From assembly GCA_905339215.1 (NCBI GenBank), contig CAJPFN010000109.1, forward strand, positions 1 to 34,262: 34,262 nucleotides of DNA. Direction: 5' to 3'. Below are positions 1 to 8,560 of this stretch, piece after piece. The notes below the pieces were generated by a model. That model was not told the DNA's origin. It did no database searches and saw nothing but the letters and a program-made list of their open reading frames with translations. A program made the position numbers and the translations under genes. The stretch is from Rhizobiaceae bacterium. Its GTDB lineage: Bacteria > Pseudomonadota > Alphaproteobacteria > Rhizobiales > Rhizobiaceae. Numbering within the stretch: position 1 is the first letter of the stretch; each line of letters begins with the position of its first letter.

Positions 1-425
1 TAGCCGAACCAGGGAAACAGGACGCGGTAGGTGAAGGGCGCCGCGACGGGTCGGGCGTCGGGACCGTAGAAGGTCAAGGCGAGTTGCTGGAGGATGTAGA
101 GGACACCGATCGTGGCGACGATGGTGGCCTCGGGATTGTAGTCGAGGCGACGCAGAACGAGACGCTCGGCCAACAGCGCAACGGCGCCGACGACCAGCGG
201 ACTGATCACCAGCGCCGCGAGAAAGCCGAGCGCGGGATGGCCGGTGACCAGCGAGGCGACCCACCAGGCGACGACCGCGCCGAGCATGTAGAACTCTCCG
301 TGGGCGACGTTGACGACGCGCATGACGCCGAAGACCAGCGACAGGCCGAGCGCCATCAACGCCAGCACGGCGCTGGTGACGAGGCCTTCGAGGGCGGCGA
401 GAAGGAGATGCGGGCCGAACGCCAT
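1..425 (-). CDS. Branched-chain amino acid type ABC transporter permease, LivH-like (3' end outside window)
   Basis: Inner-membrane permease of a HAAT-type ABC importer. The reverse strand is open from an ATG at 425 through the left edge, giving about 141 residues. The N-terminus has hydrophobic segments and the family motif VFGVMRVVNVAHGEFYMLGA near residues 30-50, where LivH proteins have a conserved N-x-A-H-G-E. A later stretch, ATIGVLYILQQLALTFYG, also fits LivH. An in-frame TGA immediately precedes the ATG, so the start cannot lie further upstream. It follows the substrate-binding protein gene on the same strand after 104 bases holding a strong stem-loop. The substrate cannot be read from the sequence; branched-chain amino acids, amides or urea are all possible in this family. 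Confidence 0.88.
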   Translation of the reverse strand, partial: MAFGPHLLLAALEGLVTSAVLALMALGLSLVFGVMRVVNVAHGEFYMLGAVVAWWVASLVTGHPALGFLAALVISPLVVGAVALLAERLVLRRLDYNPEATIVATIGVLYILQQLALTFYGPDARPVAAPFTYRVLFPWFG

Positions 426-456
426 TCAGAATTGCCGGCGGGGGTACGGTTCTGCC

Positions 457-500
457 GCCGCGGCCCCATTCCTGCACTTGGCAGGAATGTAGGCCGCGGC
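457..500 (-). promoter_or_regulatory. Long stem-loop between binding-protein and permease genes
   Basis: Outer arms 457-465 and 492-500 (9 bp) and inner arms 468-475 and 481-488 (8 bp) pair perfectly. They are separated by a small internal loop and closed by a 5-base loop at 476-480. No T-run follows on the reverse strand, so a full intrinsic terminator is unlikely. A stem-loop after a binding-protein gene commonly protects the upstream mRNA or lowers read-through so that binding protein exceeds permease. That role is inferred here. Confidence 0.6.
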
Positions 501-529
501 CGGCGCGACGGTCGCGGAAAGACCGCGGC

Positions 530-1837
530 TCACAGCGGCATGGAGGTGTAGTCGCCTTCCGGCTCGTAGACGCCGTCCTCGATGCTGGTCTTGTGCACGA
601 CGTTGAGGCGGCCGCCTTCGACCTTGGAGATGTTCTGGATGCCGAAGCACTGGTGGATCTTGCCGTTGAAGGTCTTCGGGCCCTGCGGATGCTCCGGTCC
701 CTCGGCGAACTCGGTCAGCGCCTCGGTCGCCTCGACCAGCTTGCCGCGATCCTCGGGTCCCTTGTAGCCGGCATCTTCCATCGCCTTCTTGATGACGTAG
801 AGCGTTTCCCAGCAGCCGAACATGTGGGCGGCGGTGGAGATGTCCTTCGGGTCGCCGACCGCCGCGCCGTTGTCGTCGATGCCGACGGCGGCGCGATAGG
901 CCTTCTGCGCGTCGGAATCGTTGGCCTGGGCATAGCGAGGCGAGCCCTCCCAGAAATGGCTGCCGTCGAGGAACTCGAGGCCCGGGCTGTTGATGTCGAC
1001 GGCCTCGAGCGAATCGATGAAGCCGAACAGCTGCGGCCGGCTCGAGCCGTAGAACTCGCCGAGTTCCTTGACGAACGTGAGCACGGCCGGCCCGACCATG
1101 ACGTGGTAGATCACGTCCGTGTCCGCGGGGATCTGCGGGAAGTAGCGGGTGAACGAGCTTTCCGTCGGCGGTATCGCGATCTGGGCAACGACGTCGGCAC
1201 CCTGCGCCTTCAGCGCCGGCGGCAGGTAGTCGCGATGATCGTAGCCAAAAGCGAAGTCGGGGAAGATCTGCGTGACCTTCTTGCCGGCGTGGGCGGCGAT
1301 CCACGGCGCCATGGCCTGGATCTGGCTCTTGACGTCGGTGATGCCGGGCTGGAAGACGTAGCGGTTGAGCTTCGTCGAGGCGACGTGATGGCCCTCGCTG
1401 ACGACGTAGTAGGGGATCTTCAGTTCGCCGGCGGTCGGCGCCGAGCCGATGACGACATGGCTGAACAGCGTCCCGTAGACAATGTCGCACTTGTGCTGGT
1501 TGGCGAACTTGGCGACCACCTCGGCGCCGCGATTGGGATCCGTGCCGTCATCCTCGATGACGATCTCGACCGGGCGGCCGTTGATGCCGCCGGCTTCGTT
1601 GATGAGCTTGACGGCGGCGTTGGTGGTCCGCTCGTACCAACGCCCGTAGGAGGCGCCGATACCGGTCTTGTGGGCTTGGAAGCCGATCTTGATCGGCGCG
1701 GAGCTCTGCGCTTGCGCGTAGCGGACGAAGCCCGGCCCGACGGCGAGGCCGGCGGCAGCGGCGCCTGCGCCCTTGAGGACGGTTCTGCGCGAGACGGAGG
1801 TCTTTGAAAGCGTGTCGGAAGCGCGTTCTTCGGTCAT
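530..1837 (-). CDS. ABC transporter substrate-binding protein, Leu/Ile/Val-binding type (Peripla_BP_6), Tat-exported
   Basis: Periplasmic solute-binding protein of the importer whose permease follows. The 435-residue product starts at ATG 1837, preceded by AGGAAAGGGG. A longer open frame upstream lacks a better start. Residues 16-45 form a twin-arginine signal (SRRTVLKG, Ala-rich core, cut near AQA|QS). The mature protein begins PIKIGFQAHKTG, the typical first strand of type I periplasmic binding folds, and contains INGRPVEIVIEDDGTDPNRG, characteristic of LivJ/AmiC/UrtA relatives. The ligand is not identifiable by eye. A possible promoter lies at 1925-1953. Confidence 0.9.
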   Translation of the reverse strand: MTEERASDTLSKTSVSRRTVLKGAGAAAAGLAVGPGFVRYAQAQSSAPIKIGFQAHKTGIGASYGRWYERTTNAAVKLINEAGGINGRPVEIVIEDDGTDPNRGAEVVAKFANQHKCDIVYGTLFSHVVIGSAPTAGELKIPYYVVSEGHHVASTKLNRYVFQPGITDVKSQIQAMAPWIAAHAGKKVTQIFPDFAFGYDHRDYLPPALKAQGADVVAQIAIPPTESSFTRYFPQIPADTDVIYHVMVGPAVLTFVKELGEFYGSSRPQLFGFIDSLEAVDINSPGLEFLDGSHFWEGSPRYAQANDSDAQKAYRAAVGIDDNGAAVGDPKDISTAAHMFGCWETLYVIKKAMEDAGYKGPEDRGKLVEATEALTEFAEGPEHPQGPKTFNGKIHQCFGIQNISKVEGGRLNVVHKTSIEDGVYEPEGDYTSMPL

Positions 1838-1924
1838 TGCAGGTCCCCTTTCCTGAGAGTCTGACGGAATTCCGATCGTCGCCATCCGGTCCAGAAAGGC
1901 CGGACGGAAATCGCTTGTGTACAA

Positions 1925-1953
1925 ACTAAAACACCAAAGCATTTGGCTGGCAA
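1925..1953 (-). promoter_or_regulatory. Putative housekeeping promoter of the ABC importer operon
   Basis: Reverse strand reads TTGCCA (1953-1948), a 17-base spacer, then TTTAGT (1930-1925): 5/6 and 4/6 matches to sigma-70 boxes in a locally AT-rich stretch. It would give a leader of roughly 80 bases before the ATG at 1837. Confidence 0.4.
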
Positions 1954-1996
1954 CTGAAACCGCGCGGGGCCTCGTTTGCGGGGCCGCCGGAGGTCA

Positions 1997-3457
1997 TCAT
2001 GCGCCGGTTGGCGTCGCCAGCAACCATAGGCCGAATACGGTGTAGGCGACCATCAGGACGGTGAGAGGCAGCTCGCTCAGAAGGGCATGCGCAGGATGCG
2101 GGTGGAGCCGCGTGGCGATGCGGTGCGCGGCAAGCACGGCGAGCACGTGGCCGCCGACGATGGCCGCGGCCTGCAGGTTCCAGACGATCCAGGCCGCCTC
2201 GGCACCGAGCGTGACGCCGGTGACGACCTGCATGTAAGCCGTACCGAAGAGGTTCCAGCCGGCGGCGAAGGGATCGGACAACGCGACCAGCGCATACTGA
2301 CCGTTGACCAGGAGCACCGTCAGGTAGTGCGAGAAATGGTAGGCGAGCGCGATTGGCACGATCGACCAGACGAACAGGCCGCCGGCACGCCTTAGCGTGA
2401 CCACGCTATGTGTCATCGCCTGGCCGGCGGCGACGGCAAGCAGATAGGCGATTGCCAGGACGGCGAAGGTCGCAAGAAGCCCCGAGGTGTTCGTCCACAT
2501 CATGGCGCTGCGGCCGGGGAATTCGAGCGGATTGACGCCGTTCGCGGCGAGCCAGAAGAAGGTCCGCGACAGGCCGTCGAACGAGACCGAGGCGAGCGTC
2601 AGGAGCAGAAACAACGCGCCGCTCGGCGGCAGCGGCCGCTCCGCCTCGATGCCGGCGCCGGGAAGGCGCAGCACGGTGCGGGCCGTGGCGCCTTCGCCCT
2701 CGATACCGATGATCGCGTAGCGCGAGAGCAGGGAATAGAAGGCCGACAGGCACTCGCCGCGCCGGCTCCATTCGTCGTGGCCGAAGACGAGTGTGGCGCC
2801 GAGATTGGCGGCGTAGTAGGCCGCCGCTACCGTTGCCAGCCGCGCCGGATCGTCGGGCGCGGGATCGATCAGCTCGAACCAGGCAAAGCCGAAGAACAGC
2901 GCAAATGCCGGCCAGTAGCCGATCCACGACGGGAGGCGCAGCATCGGCCGGCCGCTGCGGTCGCCCGCCAGGCGGCGCATGAGTCGCCACGGGCCGTACC
3001 AGGGGTCGATCCACCGCCAGAGGTTCCCGACGAGTCCCTGGACGAGGGTCAGGCCGACCCACATCAGCGTCCACACCACCAGCGGCAGCGGGTTGGAGAG
3101 CGGATCGCGGCTGCCGAGCCAGCCGGCGAGCACGAGGACGGCGAAGACAATGAAGGAAAGCAGGCTCGTTGCCTGACGGCCGCGCGGCTCGCCCCGCATC
3201 AATGGCAGCCGTGCATGGGCGATCGCTCCGATCGCGGTTCCCGGCATCAACGCCAGGACGGCGAAGCTCGCCGCGACCGCGACGGCGCCGCCGGCAAGAT
3301 AGTGGCCGGTCGGCAGGAGAAGTACGAAGCCGCGGTCGGAAACGTGGGCCAGCGCCGGAGATGCCGTGACGGCGAGCGCAGAAGCGGCGGCAAGCGCACG
3401 ACCGGCCTGCCTTGCAGCGGCGGTAAGTGAAATCTTACGGCCGACCGATCTAGACAT
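1997..3457 (-). CDS. Multi-pass integral membrane protein, function unknown
   Basis: The 486-residue protein has an N-terminal signal-like segment ending ALA|HVSDRG near residue 37, then about ten hydrophobic segments across the whole length and no soluble domain. Trp/Tyr-rich loops such as [17 protein letters not shown] and the conserved-looking [20 protein letters not shown] stand out. From memory, databases sometimes label such proteins 'fenitrothion hydrolase', but nothing here shows hydrolase chemistry. Its start overlaps the end of pncB by 8 bases on the same strand, so translational coupling with pncB is likely. No metal-binding or nucleotide-binding motif was recognised. Confidence 0.8.
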   Translation of the reverse strand: MSRSVGRKISLTAAARQAGRALAAASALAVTASPALAHVSDRGFVLLLPTGHYLAGGAVAVAASFAVLALMPGTAIGAIAHARLPLMRGEPRGRQATSLLSFIVFAVLVLAGWLGSRDPLSNPLPLVVWTLMWVGLTLVQGLVGNLWRWIDPWYGPWRLMRRLAGDRSGRPMLRLPSWIGYWPAFALFFGFAWFELIDPAPDDPARLATVAAAYYAANLGATLVFGHDEWSRRGECLSAFYSLLSRYAIIGIEGEGATARTVLRLPGAGIEAERPLPPSGALFLLLTLASVSFDGLSRTFFWLAANGVNPLEFPGRSAMMWTNTSGLLATFAVLAIAYLLAVAAGQAMTHSVVTLRRAGGLFVWSIVPIALAYHFSHYLTVLLVNGQYALVALSDPFAAGWNLFGTAYMQVVTGVTLGAEAAWIVWNLQAAAIVGGHVLAVLAAHRIATRLHPHPAHALLSELPLTVLMVAYTVFGLWLLATPTGA

Positions 3458-4754
3458 AGACGGCTTGCTCGACCCGACCCTCCTCGCCGAACAGCCGGAT
3501 GTAGCGCTCGATGGCTTCGGGTTCGCCCGTCGCCTTGGCCGGGTTGTCAGAGAGCTTGACGGCGGGGCGGCCGTTTGAGTCGGCGACCTTGCAGACCAGC
3601 GAGATGGCGTTGAGCCGGTTGGTCTCGAACGGCGCGCATTCCTCGAAGTCGTTGGTCAGGTTGGTACCCCAGCCGAACGACATGCGTACCTTGCCATGGA
3701 AATGGCGATGCGTGTCGATGATCGTGTCGACGTCGAGACCGTCGGAAAAGATCAGCAGCTTCTGCCGCGGATCGTGGCCCTTCTTCTTCCACCAGTCGAT
3801 GATGCGCTCGCCGCCTTCGATCGGCGGCGCGCTGTCGGGGCGGAAGCCGGTCCAGTCGGCGACCCAGTCCGGCGCGTTGCGCAGGAAGGCCTCGGTGCCG
3901 AACGTGTCGGGCAGCACGATCAGCAGATTGCCGCCATAATAGCGCTGCCAGTCCTCAAGCACGCGGTAGGGCGAGCGCAGCAGGTCCTGATCGCTGTCGG
4001 TCAGCGCGGCGAACACCATCGGCAGCTCGTGCGCGTTGGTGCCGAGCGCCTCGAGGTCGGTGTCCATGGCGAGCAGCACGTTGCTCGTTCCGGTGAACGC
4101 ACTGCCGATACCTTCCTTCAGGGCCTCGACGCACCAGCGCTGCCACAGGAAGGAATGCCGGCGGCGCGTGCCGAAGTCGGAGATCTTGAGGTCGGGGAGT
4201 TCGCGCAGCCGCTCGGTCTTGGCCCACATCTTGGCCTTGGCGCGGGCGTAGAGCACATCGAGCGCGAACGGTCCGAAGCTCTTCATGGCGGCGCGCGACC
4301 GCAGTTCGTTGATGATGGCGAGCGCCGGGATTTCCCAGAGCGTCGTGTACATCCACGGCCCGGCGAAATCGAGTTCGTACTGGCCGTCCCTTTTGCGTAG
4401 CTCGTATTCGGGAAGGCGGAAGTCTGCGAGCCAGGCGAGGAAGTCGGGCTGGAAGATCTGCTTGCGGCCGTAGAAGGTATTGCCGGCAAGCCAGATCATC
4501 TCCTTCTTGGTGAAGCGAAGAGTTCGCGCGTGATCGAGCTGCTCGCGCAACTCGCCCTCGTCGATTTCGTCGGCGAGCCGCACCGAGCGGGCGCGATTGA
4601 TCAGCGTGAATGTGGCGTCGACCTTCGGGTAGAGACCCCAGATCATCTGCAGCATGAGCAGTTTGTAAAAGTCCGTGTCCAGCAGGCTGCGGACGATGGG
4701 GTCGAGCTTCCAGGCGTGGTTGTAAACCCGCCGCGCGATGTCGGTTTTCGTCAT
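3450..4754 (-). CDS. pncB: Nicotinate phosphoribosyltransferase
   Basis: Cytosolic enzyme of NAD salvage: nicotinate + PRPP + ATP + water to nicotinate mononucleotide. The 434-residue product has the family's N-terminal [12 protein letters not shown] (residues 23-34), [15 protein letters not shown] (191-205), [10 protein letters not shown] (222-231), GTNAHELPM (238-246) with the His phosphorylated in the catalytic cycle at residue 242, FSDGLDVD and GWGTNLTND. The start at 4754 was chosen because the protein then begins [13 protein letters not shown] like relatives and GGAGGG lies upstream; a longer frame to 4802 adds low-quality residues. Length is normal. The membrane-protein gene downstream overlaps it. 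Confidence 0.96.
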   Translation of the reverse strand: MTKTDIARRVYNHAWKLDPIVRSLLDTDFYKLLMLQMIWGLYPKVDATFTLINRARSVRLADEIDEGELREQLDHARTLRFTKKEMIWLAGNTFYGRKQIFQPDFLAWLADFRLPEYELRKRDGQYELDFAGPWMYTTLWEIPALAIINELRSRAAMKSFGPFALDVLYARAKAKMWAKTERLRELPDLKISDFGTRRRHSFLWQRWCVEALKEGIGSAFTGTSNVLLAMDTDLEALGTNAHELPMVFAALTDSDQDLLRSPYRVLEDWQRYYGGNLLIVLPDTFGTEAFLRNAPDWVADWTGFRPDSAPPIEGGERIIDWWKKKGHDPRQKLLIFSDGLDVDTIIDTHRHFHGKVRMSFGWGTNLTNDFEECAPFETNRLNAISLVCKVADSNGRPAVKLSDNPAKATGEPEAIERYIRLFGEEGRVEQAVYV

Positions 4755-4908
4755 GGTGCGCCGCGGCCCTCCGTTCGCCGATGCCGCCGCGACCGGCGGC
4801 ATCAGGTCCCGCCTATATCATCCTTTGTCGGCTCGTGCTGCATGGCGCTCGCGCTGGCGCGACGAAACTGCGCGGACTGGCATGCCGGCGGGACCGTTCG
4901 ACAAAGGA

Positions 4909-4933
4909 CGCCCCGCGGCATGGCCGCGGGGCG
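4909..4933 (-). terminator. Strong GC hairpin downstream of the small secreted protein gene
   Basis: Arms 4909-4919 and 4923-4933 pair perfectly over 11 bp around a 3-base loop. On the reverse strand the stem lies 27 bases past the stop at 4960 and is followed by TCCTTTGTC, a weak T-rich tail. It probably ends the caspase-like / small secreted transcription unit before pncB. Confidence 0.6.
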
Positions 4934-4959
4934 CGTGTGATGACGGTTTCAGACCGTGC

Positions 4960-5403
4960 TTACCAGCAGACGTAGACGTAATCGCACCAGCCGTTCCAAT
5001 AGCAGGCGATGGGCGTCCATCCGCAGACCGCTTTGGAGTTGGCTTCTGCGGCCGTACGCACGTCTGCGGCGACCTTGGTGATGAGCTCGTCGCCCTGGGC
5101 GAGGTCCTCTGCCTTCTTGAGGACGGTCTCGATGTCGAAGTTGGCGGAGTTGGCACCAGCGGTGCCGTCTTGGCCGTCGGCCAGGACGCGGCCGGGCATG
5201 CCGGCAATCATCTTGGCGGCAGTGACGAGCGCGAGCGCGTCGCCCTTGGTCTCGCCGTAGTTGATGAGGTTGCGGGCGGTCTCGAGAATCATCCGGCCTT
5301 CGGCCTGCTGGGCCGGAGTCAGGTCCTGCTTCTCTTCCGCGACCGCAGCATTCGCCGTCAGGCTGGCGACGGTGAAGGCTGCGGCAATCAAGAATTTTCT
5401 CAT
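4960..5403 (-). CDS. Small secreted protein of unknown function with Cys/Trp-rich tail
   Basis: The 147-residue product starts at ATG 5403 with AGAGGA upstream. A Sec signal peptide (KFLIAAAFTVASLTANAAVA) ends near residue 22. The mature part is predicted mostly helical and polar, with one long stretch of Ala/Glu/Lys, and closes with CGWTPIACYWNGWCDYVYVCW, which holds four Cys and four Trp in about twenty residues. This suggests disulfide bonding or surface interaction. It lies 160 bases downstream of the caspase-like gene on the same strand and before a strong hairpin, so the two may share a transcript. No family was recognised. Confidence 0.75.
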   Translation of the reverse strand: MRKFLIAAAFTVASLTANAAVAEEKQDLTPAQQAEGRMILETARNLINYGETKGDALALVTAAKMIAGMPGRVLADGQDGTAGANSANFDIETVLKKAEDLAQGDELITKVAADVRTAAEANSKAVCGWTPIACYWNGWCDYVYVCW

Positions 5404-5563
5404 GGCAGTCAGTCCTCTGTTTTTGACTATCCCAGACTCGGTCCGCGGACATACCTGCCCGTGAACCTTCCCCACCCGGTCCGACCGCCCTTCTCGGCAA
5501 GACCGGCTGCGGAACTCGTGCAGGCGCCTGCCCGCTTGGCGGCGCCCTGGCATCCTTCCGGTG

Positions 5564-7693
5564 TCAGCCGTCCGTGCCGGCGCGGACGACGAACGGCTTC
5601 ACCGCGATGGTCATCTCCTCCTCGATCCGCGTCGGCTGCGGCGCGGCCGATCGGCTGAAATCGTCCAGGCCCGTCGCCAGCAGGTCGCGCAGCGCGGCCG
5701 CTTCGGGCGAAGCATCCGCCGGGCCGGCACGCAGCCCCTCCTGGCTGAAGTCGTCGAACGCCGTATGCGCCTTGCCGATGCCCGGCACGGCGATGAAGAC
5801 CAGCCGCTCCTCGGTCGAAGCGGCCGGATTGGGCTCCATCTGCAACAGATCCGCGAACCTCTCTTCGCCGAGATGAATCCGGTTGGCGGCGCCGTCGACG
5901 GGCCAGACGGGCGTGATCGAGAAATCCGGGCCGATCAGCAGTGCGGTGACGTCTATGGACTTCTTTCCCTTATTCTTCATGACGGCCGATAGGATGTCGC
6001 AATCGTCGAACTGCGGCGCGTCGCCGGCCGGTACCGTCGGCAGGTAGTCGTCCCCGCCCTCCGGGCAGGCGCCGTCGCGGATCGTACCGGGCCGCGTCTT
6101 GGCGATGCGGATCTGGACGTCCAGCGCTGCACCGGTGGCCGGGTCGGCGACGGCGAGACGTTGCAGGACGAGCGCCCTGGCGATGCGCTTGACGGCGTCC
6201 TCGACGGCCGCGGCGGCCGCGCCCGGCTCCGCAGGCAGGGTCAGGCGCGGCGACGAGCCGGGGCCGAGCGGATCGACGAGACCGGCCGCCGAGGAGAAGG
6301 CGAGCTTGCCGTCGACGAGACCGACGGCGACGTCGTAGCCATCCGCCCGCGTCGAGACGCGCGCCTTCAGCCGATCGGAGCCGATCGCGGCGCGGAATGC
6401 GGCGAGCGCCGGGGCATAGTCTTGCCCGTCGTCCGGGTCGATGCGCACCGGCTCCGAAAGGGTGAGCGAGAAATCGAGCGAGGTCTCGACGATACGGGCG
6501 AAGCGGCCTTTCCTGAATGCCGCCTCGTCGATCGGGGCGCAATCGCTGCCGCCTGCACCGCAGGGCCGCGCTGCCGGAACGACAACGCTCTTCGTCGCGC
6601 CCGCCGTCTCGACGCGACCGTAGGCGAGCGCCTGATCGTCTGACGCGGCCGGATCGTCGAAGAGGGCGAGTATCGTGCCGCGCGAAACGCCGTCGAGTTC
6701 GCCGCCCTGCAGCTTGCCGGACCAGATCGGCCACTGCCGCCGCGGTGCGGCGTCGCCCAGCCGCAGCACCGGCTCGTCGAGCAGTTCGCCCTCGAGTTCC
6801 GGCGTCTGCGTCGCCATCAGGCTGCCGCGCTTGATGTCGTTGACCACCGCCTGGTGCAGCGTGCGGTAGGTCAGGTTCGGCGTCTGCCGCATGCGCTTCA
6901 GGACGTTGTAGGTGAAGACGCCGTAGAACTCGCCCGGCTCGGCGCCCTTCGGCGTCAGCTCGAGGGCTTCCTCGGTCTCCTGTGCCGCATAGAAGAACGC
7001 GGCGCGCCCTCGCGAGGCCGAGTCGGATTTCTTCGCTGCGCGAATGCCACGCCCGCTGCGGGTGCCGCCTACGGGGACGCCGAGCATCTCCGGCGGTACC
7101 TGGCGCGACTGCGAGGCGGCGTCCGGCGCGGCGCGAAAGCCGGTCGCCGAATTGCACGCGTCGATCATTCCGAAGAAGTCGACGCCCTTGTCGAGGATAC
7201 GCTGGATGACCGCGTTGAAGTCGTCGTCGACGATGGCGTTCTTGACGCCCGAGCCGCTCCAGCTGCCGACGTCGTAGGGCAGGAAGATCTCGTCGTTGCC
7301 GCCTTGCTCGTCGCCGTCGCGGTCCGGCTGCTGCGAGCCGTGGCCAGAGAAGTAGAAGAAGACGAGATCGCCCGGCCTGCTTTCCGCCTCGAGCCTTTCC
7401 AGCTGGCCGAGGATGGCGCTCCGTGTGCCCGGTCCGGGAGCGGCGACGCCCGCGGGCAGGTCGGCGACTCCGTCGGCGAGCACGGTCACACTGGCCGGCT
7501 CGACACCGAGGCCGACGATGGTCTTGACGACCTCGCGGCTGTCGTTGCGCGGCCCGTGCAGGCGCAGAGTCTCGGCGAGATTGGGATAGCCGGACACGCC
7601 AACCACGAGGGCTCGCGTCTCCGCGGACGCGCTCACTTGAGTGAGCGCCAAAGTACTGACGGCAATGGCGAAAAGTCCCAAGCCCAGTCGCAT
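5564..7693 (-). CDS. Secreted caspase-like protein (peptidase C14 / metacaspase fold)
   Basis: The 709-residue protein has a signal peptide (residues 1-24, ending SASA|ET) and an N-terminal caspase p20-like domain, about residues 26-300. It begins RALVVGVSGYPNL, places the catalytic His in FFYFSGHGSQ (H118) and the catalytic Cys in MIDACNSATG (C180), and has AAQETEEALE and FTYNVLKRM downstream. The dyad is intact, so proteolysis after Arg/Lys, as in orthocaspases, is possible. The remaining 400 residues have no clear motif; residues from about 600 resemble the DUF4384-type domain often attached to bacterial caspases. ATG 7693 is preferred over a TTG three codons upstream because it starts the signal peptide cleanly; neither has a good ribosome site. 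Confidence 0.85.
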   Translation of the reverse strand: MRLGLGLFAIAVSTLALTQVSASAETRALVVGVSGYPNLAETLRLHGPRNDSREVVKTIVGLGVEPASVTVLADGVADLPAGVAAPGPGTRSAILGQLERLEAESRPGDLVFFYFSGHGSQQPDRDGDEQGGNDEIFLPYDVGSWSGSGVKNAIVDDDFNAVIQRILDKGVDFFGMIDACNSATGFRAAPDAASQSRQVPPEMLGVPVGGTRSGRGIRAAKKSDSASRGRAAFFYAAQETEEALELTPKGAEPGEFYGVFTYNVLKRMRQTPNLTYRTLHQAVVNDIKRGSLMATQTPELEGELLDEPVLRLGDAAPRRQWPIWSGKLQGGELDGVSRGTILALFDDPAASDDQALAYGRVETAGATKSVVVPAARPCGAGGSDCAPIDEAAFRKGRFARIVETSLDFSLTLSEPVRIDPDDGQDYAPALAAFRAAIGSDRLKARVSTRADGYDVAVGLVDGKLAFSSAAGLVDPLGPGSSPRLTLPAEPGAAAAAVEDAVKRIARALVLQRLAVADPATGAALDVQIRIAKTRPGTIRDGACPEGGDDYLPTVPAGDAPQFDDCDILSAVMKNKGKKSIDVTALLIGPDFSITPVWPVDGAANRIHLGEERFADLLQMEPNPAASTEERLVFIAVPGIGKAHTAFDDFSQEGLRAGPADASPEAAALRDLLATGLDDFSRSAAPQPTRIEEEMTIAVKPFVVRAGTDG

Positions 7694-7843
7694 GATAGTC
7701 AATACTTCGTTGCCCGACGCAGCATTGCAATCTGCATGCCCGCTGTCGAGTCAAAAGGGTAAATGCGGCGAATTCGCGCCGTCCCTGGGACCGCGCCCCT
7801 CAACTCCCTATATGCCCGGCCGAGGCGTATGAAAGTCCTGCGA

Positions 7844-8299
7844 TCAGCGGACCGCGATGGTCTCCAGCGCCGCCCGCAACGCAGGCTCGAGCGGCTGAGG
7901 CCGGCGCGTCTTCCGGTCGACATAGACATGGACGAAGAAGCCCTCGGCCGCCGCGGACGTCTCCTCGTTGCGGAATAGCCCGACCTCGTAGCGCACCGAG
8001 GAGTTGCCGATGCGCGACACCCGCAGCCCCGCCGTGACGATGTCCGGAAAGGCCAGTTCGCCGAAGTAGCGGCATCCCGTCTCGACGACGAGGCCGATCC
8101 GTGCGCCGTGATGGAGGTCGAGGACGCCCTCGTCGATCAGCCAGCCGTTCACCGCCGTATCGAACAGGGAGTAGTGGACGACGTTGTTCATGTGGCCGTA
8201 GACGTCGTTGTCCATCCACCGGGTCTGGATTGGGCGGAAGGTCCTGTAGTCGGCCCGGCTGGAGGCGGATGGCGTCACGCGGCGTGCTTTCCCGGTCAT
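7844..8299 (-). CDS. Acyl-CoA thioesterase, 4HBT (YbgC/FadM-like) hotdog family
   Basis: The 151-residue cytosolic protein carries the 4-hydroxybenzoyl-CoA thioesterase signature TRWMDNDVYGHMNNVVHYSL, in which the Asp of D-x-Y-G-H-x-N-N is the usual catalytic residue. A typical hotdog core follows (ETGCRYFGELAFPD, RIGNSSVRYEVGLF, VHVYVDRKTRRP). It should hydrolyse acyl-CoA thioesters; the substrate is unknown. The start at 8299 gives a conventional N-terminus. An in-frame ATG at 8314 adds five residues and cannot be excluded, as neither has a clear ribosome site. The gene diverges from the HWE kinase gene. Confidence 0.9.
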   Translation of the reverse strand: MTGKARRVTPSASSRADYRTFRPIQTRWMDNDVYGHMNNVVHYSLFDTAVNGWLIDEGVLDLHHGARIGLVVETGCRYFGELAFPDIVTAGLRVSRIGNSSVRYEVGLFRNEETSAAAEGFFVHVYVDRKTRRPQPLEPALRAALETIAVR

Positions 8300-8402
8300 T
8301 TTCGATCGGCACATGGTGGAATACGGTCCGCGATCGCGTCAACTACACCGCAGGCCAGTAGTTGAGTGGCGCGCACATTTCATACTGGCGGCCAGAAGGC
8401 CT

Positions 8403-8427
8403 GGAACCATTCGGCCCGATCGTCGTT
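8403..8427 (+). promoter_or_regulatory. EcfG-type general stress promoter for the HWE kinase gene
   Basis: GGAAC at 8403-8407, 16-base spacer, CGTT at 8424-8427: an exact match to the alphaproteobacterial EcfG consensus. It lies in the divergent gap and points to the kinase start at 8561, giving a leader of about 125 bases. Confidence 0.7.
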
Positions 8428-8560
8428 TCCGGGCGAACGCGGCTGCTGCTGGCAGCAAGTGGGTGTTGCCGTGCGGGGTGGTTCGACCCAGCACGGCGTG
8501 CAAGCGACGGGCAAAGGGGGCCGGTGAAAGCGCCGGGCCGCGACCAGGGATCCAGGTGTC

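Noticed and set aside
5970-7754. A 594-codon frame on the same strand as the caspase gene in another phase
   Set aside because: Almost entirely Arg/Ala/Gly, no motif; the caspase frame has signal peptide and catalytic dyad.
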